Part shown: positions 35,141 to 43,391 of the stretch, piece by piece | How positions within the stretch are numbered: position 1 is the stretch's first letter | Layout of the letters: every line of letters begins with the position of its first letter | Assembly: GCA_027487555.1 (NCBI GenBank) | Contig: JAIYDI010000019.1 | Span: forward strand, 310,001 to 374,000 | Direction: 5' to 3' | DNA length: 64,000 nt | Source of the DNA: Hyphomicrobiales bacterium | GTDB lineage: Bacteria; Pseudomonadota; Alphaproteobacteria; Rhizobiales; Devosiaceae | Notes under the pieces: model-generated | The model's database searches: none | What the model saw: only the letters and a program-made list of their open reading frames with translations | What the model was told of the DNA's origin: nothing | Translations under genes and position numbers: made by a program

Positions 35141-36084
35141 CCGCGCCTCCTCGCAACGCGCAGCTGGATGATGGTGAGCACCATCAGGATAACAAAGAGG
35201 ATGCCGGATTGCGCGGCGGCAAGCCCCGCCTGGTTCGGCTTGCGGAACGCAGTCTCGTAGATGTTCTGCACGAGGAATACGGTGGCCCGGCCGGGACCAC
35301 CGGTCGTCAATGACACCACGATCTCGTAAACCTGGAACGCGCCGATCACGCCCAGTACCACCACCACCACGATGCTCGGCTCGAGAAGCGGCAGCGTGAT
35401 CCGGGTGAAAGTGCGCCAGCGGCTCGTGCCGTCGATGGCAGCCGCTTCATACAGATCCTTGGGGATCGCGGTCAGCCCGGCAATCAGGATCATCATGTTG
35501 AAGCCCGCGCCGCCCCAGATCCATGCGACCACCACGGCGATCTGAGCCAGTTGATCCTGCTCGAGCCAGGGCACCGCTGGAATATTGACCAGTGACAGCC
35601 CGTAGTTAACCAGCCCGCTGTTTCGGGCAAACAGCCAGGCCCATATGACGCCAATGATCAGCCCCGAGATCATCGAGGGGAAGAACACGATGGTGCGCAC
35701 CACGGCGTTGAAGCGGTTCTGCGGCGCCAGCAGCAGCGCCAGCGCCAGCGAAGCGATGAGTTGCAGAGGCACCGCGATGATGACGAACACCACCGTGCGC
35801 ACCAGCGACACCGTGAAGTCCTTGTCGCCGAACAGTTGCATGTAGTTATCGAACCCGACAAAGACCGGCGTCGTCTCGGGCAATTGTTCAACCACCACGA
35901 GTCCGCGGCGGAACAGGCTCATCCACATGCCCTGCAGCAGGGGGTAGAGCGTGAAGGCGAACAGCAGGGCAACCGTCGGCAGCAGCAGCAGGTAGGGCCA
36001 GCTGGTCTTGCCGGCGAGCTTGAGGCGGCCGGAAAACCCGGCACTGCCCGTTCCTGTCCTGTGCGTCTGGTTGCCCATGCTCAT
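35137..36084 (-). CDS. Sugar ABC transporter permease (MalF type)
   Basis: A 315-residue permease whose first helix (WPYLLLLPTVALLFAFTLYPLLQGMWMSLF) follows a short cytoplasmic start. The EAA loop reads LYEAAAIDGTSRWRTFTRITLPLLEPSIV. The ATG at 36084 is preceded by AAGGACGGAAC. It starts nine bases after the binding-protein gene and forms a heterodimer with the product of the next gene. The substrate is unknown. Confidence 0.9.
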   Translation of the reverse strand: MSMGNQTHRTGTGSAGFSGRLKLAGKTSWPYLLLLPTVALLFAFTLYPLLQGMWMSLFRRGLVVVEQLPETTPVFVGFDNYMQLFGDKDFTVSLVRTVVFVIIAVPLQLIASLALALLLAPQNRFNAVVRTIVFFPSMISGLIIGVIWAWLFARNSGLVNYGLSLVNIPAVPWLEQDQLAQIAVVVAWIWGGAGFNMMILIAGLTAIPKDLYEAAAIDGTSRWRTFTRITLPLLEPSIVVVVVLGVIGAFQVYEIVVSLTTGGPGRATVFLVQNIYETAFRKPNQAGLAAAQSGILFVILMVLTIIQLRVARRRG

Positions 36085-36093
36085 GTTCCGTCC

Positions 36094-37332
36094 TTACTGG
36101 CTGGCAGCGATCGCGGCCTCAGCGGCCTTGCGGACGCTTGCCACGGCCTCTTCCGGGGTCACCTGGCCGGCAACCACCTGCGTGACGCTGGCCTTTACCG
36201 CATCCCACACGCCCGCCTGCATTTCCGGCCATGCCTGGTCAGTCGCGGCATAGCGCGGCGAGTTTTCGAGGTCGGCCTGGAAGCCCTTCACGGCAGCTGC
36301 GGCATCCGGGCTCGAATAGTCGACCGCGGGCGCGTTCTTGTTGGCGGGCAACAGGCCGAAGGTCTTGGCATATTCCGCCTGGACTTCAGGCGAGGTCATC
36401 CAGTTCACGAACGAGGTGGCTTCGTCGAGATGCTTCGAGGTGTTGAACGCGACGAGGTAATTGCCGCCCACGTTCGACGACGACACCGTGCCCTTGGGCG
36501 TCGGACCAGCCTGCCACTTGAACTCGGCGCCATCGTTGAAGCTGCCGATCTGCCAACTGCCCGACATATAGGCCACGGCCTGCTGGTTGACGAACATGTC
36601 GTAGGGCTTGTCCGAGCTCGAACCCGACCAGAGCCCCGGCGGCATGTAGTCTTCGGTGATCTTGACGAAGTGCTTGAGCGTGGTCACCCAGCTTGCATCG
36701 TCCATCGCCACCTGGATCGGTGCGTCTTCCGAGTAGATGTGGTTGCCGTACTGGAACTGGTAGGTCAGATAGCGGTGGGCGGAGACGTCCCACACCAGCG
36801 GGAAACGCACGCCGGCCTTTTCCGAAACCTGCTTCAGCACCGGCAGCACTTCGTCCCAGGTCACGCCCGGCGCCGGCAGCGGCACGCCGGCCTTCTCGAA
36901 GGCCTCGGCGTTGTAGAAGATGCCGACCGCGGTGACATCGAGCGGCGCTGCGATCACCTTGTCGCCGAGCTTGGCGCCATCGGCCCAGCCCTTGACGAAC
37001 TGGTTGATCCAGTCCGGGCCATTGACCTGTGCCCAGTCGACGAGGAACGGGCGGATGACCGGCTCCATGGATGAGGTGAGCGACACGTCGGGCATGATGC
37101 CCGAAGCGGCGAACTGGCGGAACTTTTCGGACACGCCGTCATAAGGCGTGATCTGCAGGTCGAAGGTCGTCTCCGGGTGCAGCTTGGTATACTCGTCGAG
37201 CATTCCACGGAGTTTCTGCTCCTGCTCGTCGCCATCCACATACCAGAGCAGCTGCAGTTCGGCTGCCATTGCCGGGCCCGCGAGGGCGACTGCGGCAAGC
37301 AGGGCCAAGGCACTACGCTTAAAGACTTTCAT
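36094..37332 (-). CDS. Extracellular sugar-binding protein of the ROK-region importer
   Basis: A 412-residue family 1 solute-binding protein with signal peptide (MKVFKRSALALLAAVALAGPAMA) and the usual two-lobe fold. It begins ELQLLWYVDGDEQEQKLRGMLDEYTKLHPETTFDLQITPYDGV, with the lobe-crossing segment NAEAFEKAGVPLPAPGVTWDEVL. An excellent ribosome site (AGGAGG, 10 bases before the ATG) lies at the end of the glycosidase gene, so binding protein should be made in excess. It delivers an unknown sugar to the two permeases that follow. Confidence 0.9.
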   Translation of the reverse strand: MKVFKRSALALLAAVALAGPAMAAELQLLWYVDGDEQEQKLRGMLDEYTKLHPETTFDLQITPYDGVSEKFRQFAASGIMPDVSLTSSMEPVIRPFLVDWAQVNGPDWINQFVKGWADGAKLGDKVIAAPLDVTAVGIFYNAEAFEKAGVPLPAPGVTWDEVLPVLKQVSEKAGVRFPLVWDVSAHRYLTYQFQYGNHIYSEDAPIQVAMDDASWVTTLKHFVKITEDYMPPGLWSGSSSDKPYDMFVNQQAVAYMSGSWQIGSFNDGAEFKWQAGPTPKGTVSSSNVGGNYLVAFNTSKHLDEATSFVNWMTSPEVQAEYAKTFGLLPANKNAPAVDYSSPDAAAAVKGFQADLENSPRYAATDQAWPEMQAGVWDAVKASVTQVVAGQVTPEEAVASVRKAAEAAIAASQ

Positions 37333-37338
37333 GACGGC

Positions 37339-39141
37339 TTATCCTCCTAAAGCGCTGCCGAGGGCAGCAGCGCGTGAATTGGGCTTGTCCACCTCTCCGG
37401 CGAGTTGGTCGCGATACAGCACCGCGACATGCGCCGGTAAGCCGCTCCAGCCCTGGAGCAGCGATCCCCGCCCAAAAGGCGGCGAGTAGTACTCGACGGC
37501 GCCGGCCCAGCCATTGGCGAGGCAGGCTGCCCACCAGCGCGTGAGCGCATAGCGGGCGCCGCCAAGGCCGCGCCGCAGGCGCTCCTCGGCATACAGGCCA
37601 TCGAGATAGGGCCAGTCCGACCCATTGTGATAGCGATAGGCAAATGCGGTCTTGGACCGGATGTCCCGCGCTCGCTTGAAGGGCGGAAAGGCGCAGAGCG
37701 TGCCCCAGTCGCCATAGGGCTGCGTGTCGTTGTTGCGCGCCTCGAGCTGCGCCTCGGCCTTGTCGAGCAGGGCCTTGGCCTTGGCTTCGGGCACCGCCGA
37801 AAACCTGAGCAGCGTGAAGCTGTCGATCGTCAGGTGGTCCTCGACGAAGCCATCCGGGTTGATGAAATCGGCATAATTGCCAGCATCGTCGCGCCACAAC
37901 GCCGGGTCGATCGTCTGTCGCGCCGCCTTGGCTTCGGCGGTGGCGCGATCGGCACGCGAGGGTTCGATCACCTTGCCCAGTTCGGCGATGCCATCGAGCG
38001 CTCCGACCCAGAGCCCCAGGTCATAGGCGACGAGCCCGCCGCGATAGACATTGTCGGCCCAGTCGCGGTCGTGGTGCGGCTTCCGTGGCAGCCCGTCGTC
38101 TCCAGCCGCCCGCTGGTAGCGGTCATGCACCGCCTGCACGATCGTCCAGTGCTCGCGCGCGGTGTCCATGTCGCCTGTCGCCCGCACATATTCGGCGAGG
38201 ATCAGAACGAAAAACAGCGGGCTGTCGAAATGGTCGCTCCACCAGTCGCCTTCGCGGAAATGCTCTTCCGAATAGCGCTTGTCGTTGCGGCGAAAATAAT
38301 CCCACGCCGCTGCCTGCGCGGGGCCGGAGAGGATCACGCCCGAGGGTGCTTCGCCGTCCGGCTGAACGCCTTTGGCCAGCAGCTTCAGTTCCTCGCGTAC
38401 GGCCTCAGGCGCAAGCGTCAGCAGCGGCTGCAATGTCCAATAGCCGTCGCGATAATAGGTCCGGGCCGGCGCGCTATAGGCCTGCCCGGCGGCGAGGCCG
38501 GCAAAGGCGCCGTGCTGATCCTTGCGGATCGACGACAATGCCGCGTGCGTCCCCTGGATCACCATTGTGCGCAGCAGCGGATCGGCCTCGGGCAGCCGGT
38601 CGCAGCGCGCCGCATAGGCCGCAGCTTCGAGCACAATCTGCTCGATAGTGATCGCAAGCGCGGCTTCGGCTTCCGCCCGGTCCGTGCCGACCGTAACGAC
38701 GATATCGTGCCCGCGCGGCTCGACAATCACCACGCCCCAGCCGAGCGTCAGCACCCGCCGTTCGCCCAGCCTCTCAAGAACCGGCGCGGGTACGGAAGCG
38801 CCATCATGCCACCACGAGGCGCGGGGGGCGGGCAATAGCCGGCGGATACGGGCCTCGCGGATCACCAGGGCCGGTACGCTCTGCGCCACGGCCACAGCCC
38901 CACGGGTGCCCGACACACTGTTCGGGCCATAAATGAAGGGGCCGGCAAAGGGCGAGAAGGTCAGTGTCGCGAGCGTGCCTGCAGCCCAGAGCGCAACCTT
39001 AACCGACCCTGAGGGGTCAAAGTCGCCCTGCAGTCGCGGTGCCATCATCGGCAGCAGCACCGGTGTGTCGCTTGTGACGCTGCCATCGGGGCGCGCCACC
39101 ATCAGGGGATTGTCGATAAGGAAGCGCGCCGCGTTCGTCAT
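37339..39141 (-). CDS. Alpha/alpha-barrel glycoside hydrolase, family not assigned
   Basis: A 600-residue cytoplasmic protein with a beta-rich N-terminal part (about 1-190) and a helical (alpha/alpha)6-barrel-like part with glycosidase-type motifs: TYYRDGYWTLQPLL, EGDWWSDHFDSPLFFVLILAEYVRATGD, RDWADNVYRGGLVAYDLGLWVGAL, and AYRYHNGSDWPYLDGLYAEE. These recall glycogen-debranching, trehalase and GH63 enzymes. I cannot give a family number or substrate. Acidic residues at RDG, GDWW and DW are candidate catalysts. It overlaps the ROK kinase gene by four bases and precedes the binding protein by six, so it should cleave the imported glycoside inside the cell. Confidence 0.7.
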   Translation of the reverse strand: MTNAARFLIDNPLMVARPDGSVTSDTPVLLPMMAPRLQGDFDPSGSVKVALWAAGTLATLTFSPFAGPFIYGPNSVSGTRGAVAVAQSVPALVIREARIRRLLPAPRASWWHDGASVPAPVLERLGERRVLTLGWGVVIVEPRGHDIVVTVGTDRAEAEAALAITIEQIVLEAAAYAARCDRLPEADPLLRTMVIQGTHAALSSIRKDQHGAFAGLAAGQAYSAPARTYYRDGYWTLQPLLTLAPEAVREELKLLAKGVQPDGEAPSGVILSGPAQAAAWDYFRRNDKRYSEEHFREGDWWSDHFDSPLFFVLILAEYVRATGDMDTAREHWTIVQAVHDRYQRAAGDDGLPRKPHHDRDWADNVYRGGLVAYDLGLWVGALDGIAELGKVIEPSRADRATAEAKAARQTIDPALWRDDAGNYADFINPDGFVEDHLTIDSFTLLRFSAVPEAKAKALLDKAEAQLEARNNDTQPYGDWGTLCAFPPFKRARDIRSKTAFAYRYHNGSDWPYLDGLYAEERLRRGLGGARYALTRWWAACLANGWAGAVEYYSPPFGRGSLLQGWSGLPAHVAVLYRDQLAGEVDKPNSRAAALGSALGG

Positions 39142-40265
39142 GCCGTCGCCCTCTTGTCGCTCGCGACAGCTCCGCCCGTCATCAGTCGGGCCCGCGCGCC
39201 ATCGAGCGCGTGGCTCAGTGCGCCGATTACGCCGGCGCGGTCGCCCAATGCGCTCGGCACCACCAGCACCTCGTTGGGCACCAGCAGCTTGAGCCGCGCC
39301 GCGACGGCTATGCTCATTTCCGGCCGCGCGCCGATCCCCCCGCCGAGCACCACGAGGCCGGGATCGAGCAGCGCCACCACGGCACCCAGACCAAGCGCAA
39401 GGTTGTCGACAAGTTCGGCGATGAGCGACGATGCCTGGGCATCGCCGCTGTTCGCCGCCGCGAAGATCTCATGTACTTTCAGCGCCTTGCCGGTCGCGCC
39501 CTGATAGGCAGCCGCGAGGCCGACTGAACCGACCGCGGCTTCATAGGCGCCAGAGGGTTCGGTCTTGGCCGCGGCAAACGCATCGCGCCCAAAGGGCAGG
39601 AAGGCGATTTCGCCCGCCGCGCCACCGACGCCGCGCAGCAATTTCCCGCCGCTCACCAGCCCCATGCCGATGCCGGTACCGAGCGCGAGGAAGGCAAGGT
39701 CGCTGAGCGCGGGCGTCTCCAGCCGGCGGGTCGCATACTCGCCCAGCGCCGAGAGATTGCCGTCGTTCTCCACGTCCACCGGTGCGCCCAGCATTCGCTC
39801 AAGCGTTGCCCCGATCGGCGTCGTGGCGGTGAAGGGCACGTTGGGTGAATGCGCGATACGTCCATCGGGCCGAACCACTCCAGGCACCCCGACTGCCACC
39901 GTTGCCAGCCGCGACGGGGCGATTCCGGCTCGTCCCGCGAGCGCAGCAACCATTGCCGCCATTTGCCCCACCGCATGATCGGGCGCGGCATTTACCGTCG
40001 GCTCGTCGATTTCATGCAGGATATCGCCTGCGGCATTGCCGATGGCGCCGCGCAACTTCGTACCACCCAGGTCGAGCCCGACCACCAGCCCGTCCGTCGC
40101 TGATATCTGGCGTCGTCCGCCGCGCTCCACAGACCACCCGGCCGCCTCGACAAGTCGCAGGGCGTCCGCGTCGCCAGCCATTGTGACCGGTTCGCCCGCA
40201 GCAATCCGCCGCGTCACGCGCTCAATCGCAGCGATGAGGTCGGAACGGACCAAGGGGCACTCCAT
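39138..40265 (-). CDS. ROK-family sugar kinase
   Basis: A 375-residue ROK kinase with the ATP-binding start LVVGLDLGGTKLRGAIGN at about residue 62, sugar-site segments VAVGVPGVVRPDGRI and VDVENDGNLSALGEY (catalytic Asp in END), and the glycine-rich FLALGTGIGMGLVSGG. The Cys-rich zinc motif of ordinary ROK kinases is replaced by EIAFLPFGRDAFAAAKTEPSGAYE, without Cys. A helical N-terminal stretch of about 60 residues precedes the kinase fold. It is the first gene of the importer operon, and the ATG at 40265 lies only a few bases from the operator. It probably phosphorylates the sugar released by the neighbouring glycosidase. Confidence 0.85.
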   Translation of the reverse strand: MECPLVRSDLIAAIERVTRRIAAGEPVTMAGDADALRLVEAAGWSVERGGRRQISATDGLVVGLDLGGTKLRGAIGNAAGDILHEIDEPTVNAAPDHAVGQMAAMVAALAGRAGIAPSRLATVAVGVPGVVRPDGRIAHSPNVPFTATTPIGATLERMLGAPVDVENDGNLSALGEYATRRLETPALSDLAFLALGTGIGMGLVSGGKLLRGVGGAAGEIAFLPFGRDAFAAAKTEPSGAYEAAVGSVGLAAAYQGATGKALKVHEIFAAANSGDAQASSLIAELVDNLALGLGAVVALLDPGLVVLGGGIGARPEMSIAVAARLKLLVPNEVLVVPSALGDRAGVIGALSHALDGARARLMTGGAVASDKRATA

Positions 40266-40267
40266 TC

Positions 40268-40286
40268 GTTCGTTAACATGACGAAT
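40268..40286. promoter_or_regulatory. Candidate ROK operator, copy 1
   Basis: GTTCGTTAACATGACGAAT is a 19-base imperfect palindrome immediately before the ROK kinase start. It matches the perfect palindrome at 42172-42190 in both half-sites except at positions 7 and 19 and in the central triplet. It overlaps or abuts the -10 of the minus-strand promoter, a repression geometry. Confidence 0.7.
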
Positions 40287-40312
40287 GAACGACGGGCGTT
40301 GTGGATTGTCAA
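40284..40312 (-). promoter_or_regulatory. Candidate promoter of the kinase-glycosidase-importer operon
   Basis: On the minus strand, TTGACA (40312 to 40307), a 17-base spacer and TTCATT (40289 to 40284). The -35 is perfect and the -10 is weak. Initiation near 40277 would leave a leader of only about a dozen bases before the ATG at 40265, so the message may be nearly leaderless or the kinase may start further in. Confidence 0.5.
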
Positions 40313-40397
40313 GTGCTCTCACCGCTGCCACCCCCTGTTCAGGTGCCGGTCATCAACATGGCAAGGACGTGCTTGCCGCCGTTCCGGGCTGTTGCGG

Positions 40398-40512
40398 CGT
40401 TCATGTCCGTGGATTTTCCGTTCATCCTTGTGGCCGGGCGGTGGCGTGCGACGCTTGTCATGATTTTGCCCTCTGCCGCCGCCTCGCTTTCAGACGGCGT
40501 TCATGTTTGTGC
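40398..40512 (+). repeat. Three CGTTCAT direct repeats upstream of the ROK regulator
   Basis: CGTTCATGTCCGTGG (40398-40412), CGTTCATCCTTGTGG (40419-40433) and CGTTCATGTTTGTGC (40498-40512) share CGTTCAT-4-GTG. The first two are 21 bases apart, two helical turns, and the third exactly 100 from the first. A related word, CGTTCATCCTCGTTC, occurs inverted at 41982-41996 on the far side of the gene. Confidence 0.5.
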
Positions 40513-40621
40513 AGTGCCCGCGGCCGAAATCTGGCAAACTTCGGGCGCGGCGCGCTCGCTTGACACCTCGGGCGAATGCTCGCAGTTAGGCTTCCACCTG
40601 TATGAACACCCCGAGGGCCAC

Positions 40622-41842
40622 TTGGACGATTCCGCGTCGCCGGTCCGCATGCTGCGGCAATTGTCGGTCCAGGCGGTCATGGACGTGCTGCTGCGCGAAG
40701 GCTCTGCATCGCGCGCCAGCCTCTCGCGCAAGACCGGCCTGTCCAAGCAGACCATGTCCGAGGTGATGCGGCTCCTCACCGATCGCGGCTGGGTGCGCGA
40801 GGGCGGCATGATTTCGGGCGGCGTCGGCCGCTCCGCCATGCGCTACGAGGTTGACCCCAATGCCGGCGTCGTGCTGGGCGTCGATCTTGGCAGCTCGACC
40901 ATCCGGGCCTCGCTCGTCAATATTGCCGGTGCCATCGTTGCACAGCGCGACATCCCGTCCGATGCACGGGGCGGGCAATACCTCGTCGATCAGATCGGCG
41001 CGCTGAAGCGCGAGCTGCTCACCGAGGGGCAGGTGCCCGCCGAGCGGCTGCTCTTTGCCACTGTCGCCATTCCGGGCGTCATGGATCCGGTCAGCGGTCG
41101 GCTCAGCCTGGCCCCCAATCTCGACGATATGGGGGCGCTCAATGTTGCCGAATCGCTGCGCCAAGCTATTGAGTGCAAAGTAAGTTTCGAGAATGACGTC
41201 AATGCTGGCGCCATTGGCGAGTATTGGGAGACCCCCGGCACCCGCGACGCGAGCTATGCCTTCATCTCCATCGGCACAGGCGTCGGCCTCGGCATCCTGG
41301 TTGATGGCAAGCTGCTGCGCGGCGCCACCATGGCCGCTGGCGAAGTCGGCTACCTGCCGCTCGGTTCCGACCCCTTCTCGCCGCTCAGTGTCGAGCGCGG
41401 TGCGCTCGAATGCGCCCTCGGTGCCGCCGGTATCTCCAACCGTTACCATCAGGCCGGCGGCCCCGCCGGCACGTCGGTCCGCGAGATCTTCGAGCGCTAC
41501 AACGAGGGCCAGCGCGCCGCACAGGTAACGATCGAGGAATCGGCGCGCCTCGCAGCCCTCCTTGTGGCGACCGTAACGTCCGTCATCGATCCGGCGCGCG
41601 TTGTCATCGGCGGCAATATCGGTGGCCGGCCCGAACTTGTGCGGCTGATCGAGCGCATCCTGCCTTCCTGCACCCGCCGCCCGGTTCCAATCGGCATGGG
41701 TCGGCTCGGCGCGCGCGCTACTGTCGTGGGCGCTGCGGCCATCGCGCTGGGCGAAGTGCAGAACACGCTGTTCTCGCCAAAAGAGCTACCCGAGAAACGC
41801 GACGTGCCGGTTGGGCGGCTGCAGCCTGTCGCCGCGGAGTGA
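40622..41842 (+). CDS. ROK-family transcriptional regulator
   Basis: A NagC/XylR-type repressor: N-terminal winged helix (LRQLSVQAVMDVLLREGSASRASLSRKTGLSKQTMSEVMRLLTDRGWVREGG) followed by a ROK sugar-binding domain (VVLGVDLGSSTIRASLVN, VSFENDVNAGAIGEYWE, ISIGTGVGLGILVDG). The zinc-Cys motif is replaced by EVGYLPLGSDPFSPLSVERGALE, as in the divergent kinase, which suggests shared ancestry. I propose the TTG at 40622 (CGAGGG upstream; 406 residues) or the ATG at 40649; the open frame back to 40301 crosses repeats and looks non-coding. It sits between the two transcription units that carry the GTTCGTCA palindrome and is the likely binder. Confidence 0.85.
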   Translation: MDDSASPVRMLRQLSVQAVMDVLLREGSASRASLSRKTGLSKQTMSEVMRLLTDRGWVREGGMISGGVGRSAMRYEVDPNAGVVLGVDLGSSTIRASLVNIAGAIVAQRDIPSDARGGQYLVDQIGALKRELLTEGQVPAERLLFATVAIPGVMDPVSGRLSLAPNLDDMGALNVAESLRQAIECKVSFENDVNAGAIGEYWETPGTRDASYAFISIGTGVGLGILVDGKLLRGATMAAGEVGYLPLGSDPFSPLSVERGALECALGAAGISNRYHQAGGPAGTSVREIFERYNEGQRAAQVTIEESARLAALLVATVTSVIDPARVVIGGNIGGRPELVRLIERILPSCTRRPVPIGMGRLGARATVVGAAAIALGEVQNTLFSPKELPEKRDVPVGRLQPVAAE

Positions 41843-42287
41843 GGTTGCCGCAGGATTGCCGGATTTTCGCCGCGCGCACTCCGTCTCGATGAACGCAGCC
41901 TGACAAGGGGGTTCGCTGCCACAATTCCCAACGGCGTAGATGCCGCAATTTGCACCCGCGCAAACCCGCCGAAAAATTCCTGAACGAGGATGAACGGACA
42001 ATTGGCCAAGATGAATGGACGCGAGCGCCCCCGTCTGCGCCGTCTCGCCGAGCCGTCTGCGATGTCCTGACGCATTGGCAGCGCTGTGCCGAAGAGCCGC
42101 CACAATGTTGTGGCGGACCGTCCAGAATTGCCGGTTGCATAGCCTGCCAAGCGTCTGCGCTGGAAGAATTGGTTCGTCATATTGACGAACAAGCGGGTTT
42201 GGGTTCCTATTTGGGGTGCCGACATCGAGGTCGGCGACATTGGGCAGGGGGATGCATTCCCTGACCCACGGGATCGGGAGCCACGGC
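41843..42287 (+). other. Intergenic region with operator, before the ATPase gene
   Basis: About 445 bases without a convincing gene. A reading frame at 41950-42264 has no ribosome site and no coding-like third-base pattern. The region is less GC-rich around 41980-42010 and 42165-42215. It contains an inverted copy of the CGTTCAT word (41982-41996) and the perfect ROK palindrome (42172-42190), which leaves about 100 bases of leader to the ATPase start. Confidence 0.55.
42172..42190. promoter_or_regulatory. Candidate ROK operator, copy 2 (perfect palindrome)
   Basis: GTTCGTCATATTGACGAAC: eight-base arms GTTCGTCA and TGACGAAC around TAT, without mismatch. The central CATATT could double as a -10. 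It lies 98 bases before the ATPase start and matches copy 1 before the kinase gene. Confidence 0.78.
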
Positions 42288-43391
42288 ATGGCCGCTCTGG
42301 AACTGGCAGGCGTCACGAAGGATTTCGGCGAGACCAAGATCATCAAGGGCGTCGATCTCGCCATCCGCGATGGGGAGTTCGTCGTGTTCGTCGGCCCCTC
42401 CGGATGCGGCAAGTCCACACTCCTGCGGATGATCTCGGGGTTAGAGACCGTCAGTGCCGGTGAAATCCGCATCGGCGCGCGCGATGTTGCAAAGCTTGGG
42501 CCCGCCGAGCGCAAGATCGCCATGGTGTTTCAGTCCTATGCGCTCTATCCGCACATGACAGTGGCGAAAAACCTGAGCTTCGGCCTCGAGAACCTGCGCC
42601 TGCCGCGCTCGGAGATCGATGCCAAGGTGCAGGAGGCGGCGCGTATCCTGGCTATCGAGCCCTATCTCGAGCGGCGCCCCAAGGAACTGTCCGGCGGCCA
42701 GCGCCAGCGTGTCGCCATCGGCCGCGCCATTGTACGCGACCCCGATGTGTTCCTGTTCGATGAACCGCTGTCCAACCTCGATGCAGCGCTGCGCGTCCAG
42801 ACGCGCGCCGAGATCATCCAGCTGCACCGCCGGCTGAAGTCTACCATGGTCTATGTTACGCACGACCAGATCGAAGCCATGACCATGGCCGATCGCATCG
42901 CGGTGCTGAATGCCGGCCAGGTCGAACAGTTCGGCACGCCCGAAGAACTGTTCCAGCGCCCGGCCAACCGGTTTGTTGCGACCTTCATCGGTTCGCCCCG
43001 CATGAACATCTTTGCCGGCGCCATCAGCGCTATCGACGGCACGGGCCTCAGCGTCTCTGCCGCCGGCGTCGGCGATTTGCGCCTCCCCTATGCGCCGGGT
43101 GCGTTGGCCGTCGGCGCGGCCGTCGACATAGGTATCCGGCCGCAGCATTTCCGCCTTGCTGGCGAGGATGTCGCGGCGCGGTTCCTCGTCGACTATGCCG
43201 AATCGATCGGCACCGAAACCTATGTCTATGGCAAGCTCGATGGCACCAGTGCCGATGCAATTCTGCACCTGCCCGAACACCGGCACTTCAAGAGCGGTGA
43301 TCGTGTTCCCGTCTCGACGCCAAATGATTTCATACATCTTTTCGACCAGGCGACCGGCAAGGCGCTGACCCGTCTTGAGCAAGCAAACTGA
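42288..43391 (+). CDS. Sugar ABC transporter ATPase (UgpC/MsmK type)
   Basis: A 367-residue ATPase of the MalK/UgpC/MsmK group that energises sugar importers and often serves several of them. Walker A is GPSGCGKST, the Q-loop VFQSYALYPHM, the signature LSGGQRQRVAIGRA, Walker B VFLFDEPLSNLDA, and the H-loop VTHDQIEA. The C-terminal part holds the OB-fold regulatory domain (ANRFVATFIGSPRMNIFAG, DIGIRPQHFRL). The ATG at 42288 follows GGGAG. It is the only sugar ATPase in the window, whereas three permease pairs are present. It is coupled to the GH28-like gene by a TGATG junction. Confidence 0.93.
   Translation: MAALELAGVTKDFGETKIIKGVDLAIRDGEFVVFVGPSGCGKSTLLRMISGLETVSAGEIRIGARDVAKLGPAERKIAMVFQSYALYPHMTVAKNLSFGLENLRLPRSEIDAKVQEAARILAIEPYLERRPKELSGGQRQRVAIGRAIVRDPDVFLFDEPLSNLDAALRVQTRAEIIQLHRRLKSTMVYVTHDQIEAMTMADRIAVLNAGQVEQFGTPEELFQRPANRFVATFIGSPRMNIFAGAISAIDGTGLSVSAAGVGDLRLPYAPGALAVGAAVDIGIRPQHFRLAGEDVAARFLVDYAESIGTETYVYGKLDGTSADAILHLPEHRHFKSGDRVPVSTPNDFIHLFDQATGKALTRLEQAN

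Noticed and set aside
33500..35260. Plus-strand open frame of 586 codons opposite photolyase and permease genes
   Set aside because: Spans the gap between two well-supported minus-strand genes; His/Arg/Gln-rich shadow translation.
40301..40621. Longer ROK regulator with about 107 extra N-terminal residues
   Set aside because: The stretch contains three direct repeats, has no similarity to ROK N-termini, and a ribosome-like CGAGGG precedes the TTG at 40622.
41950..42264. 104-codon open frame before the ATPase gene
   Set aside because: No ribosome site, contains the ROK palindrome and an inverted repeat word, and has no recognisable sequence.
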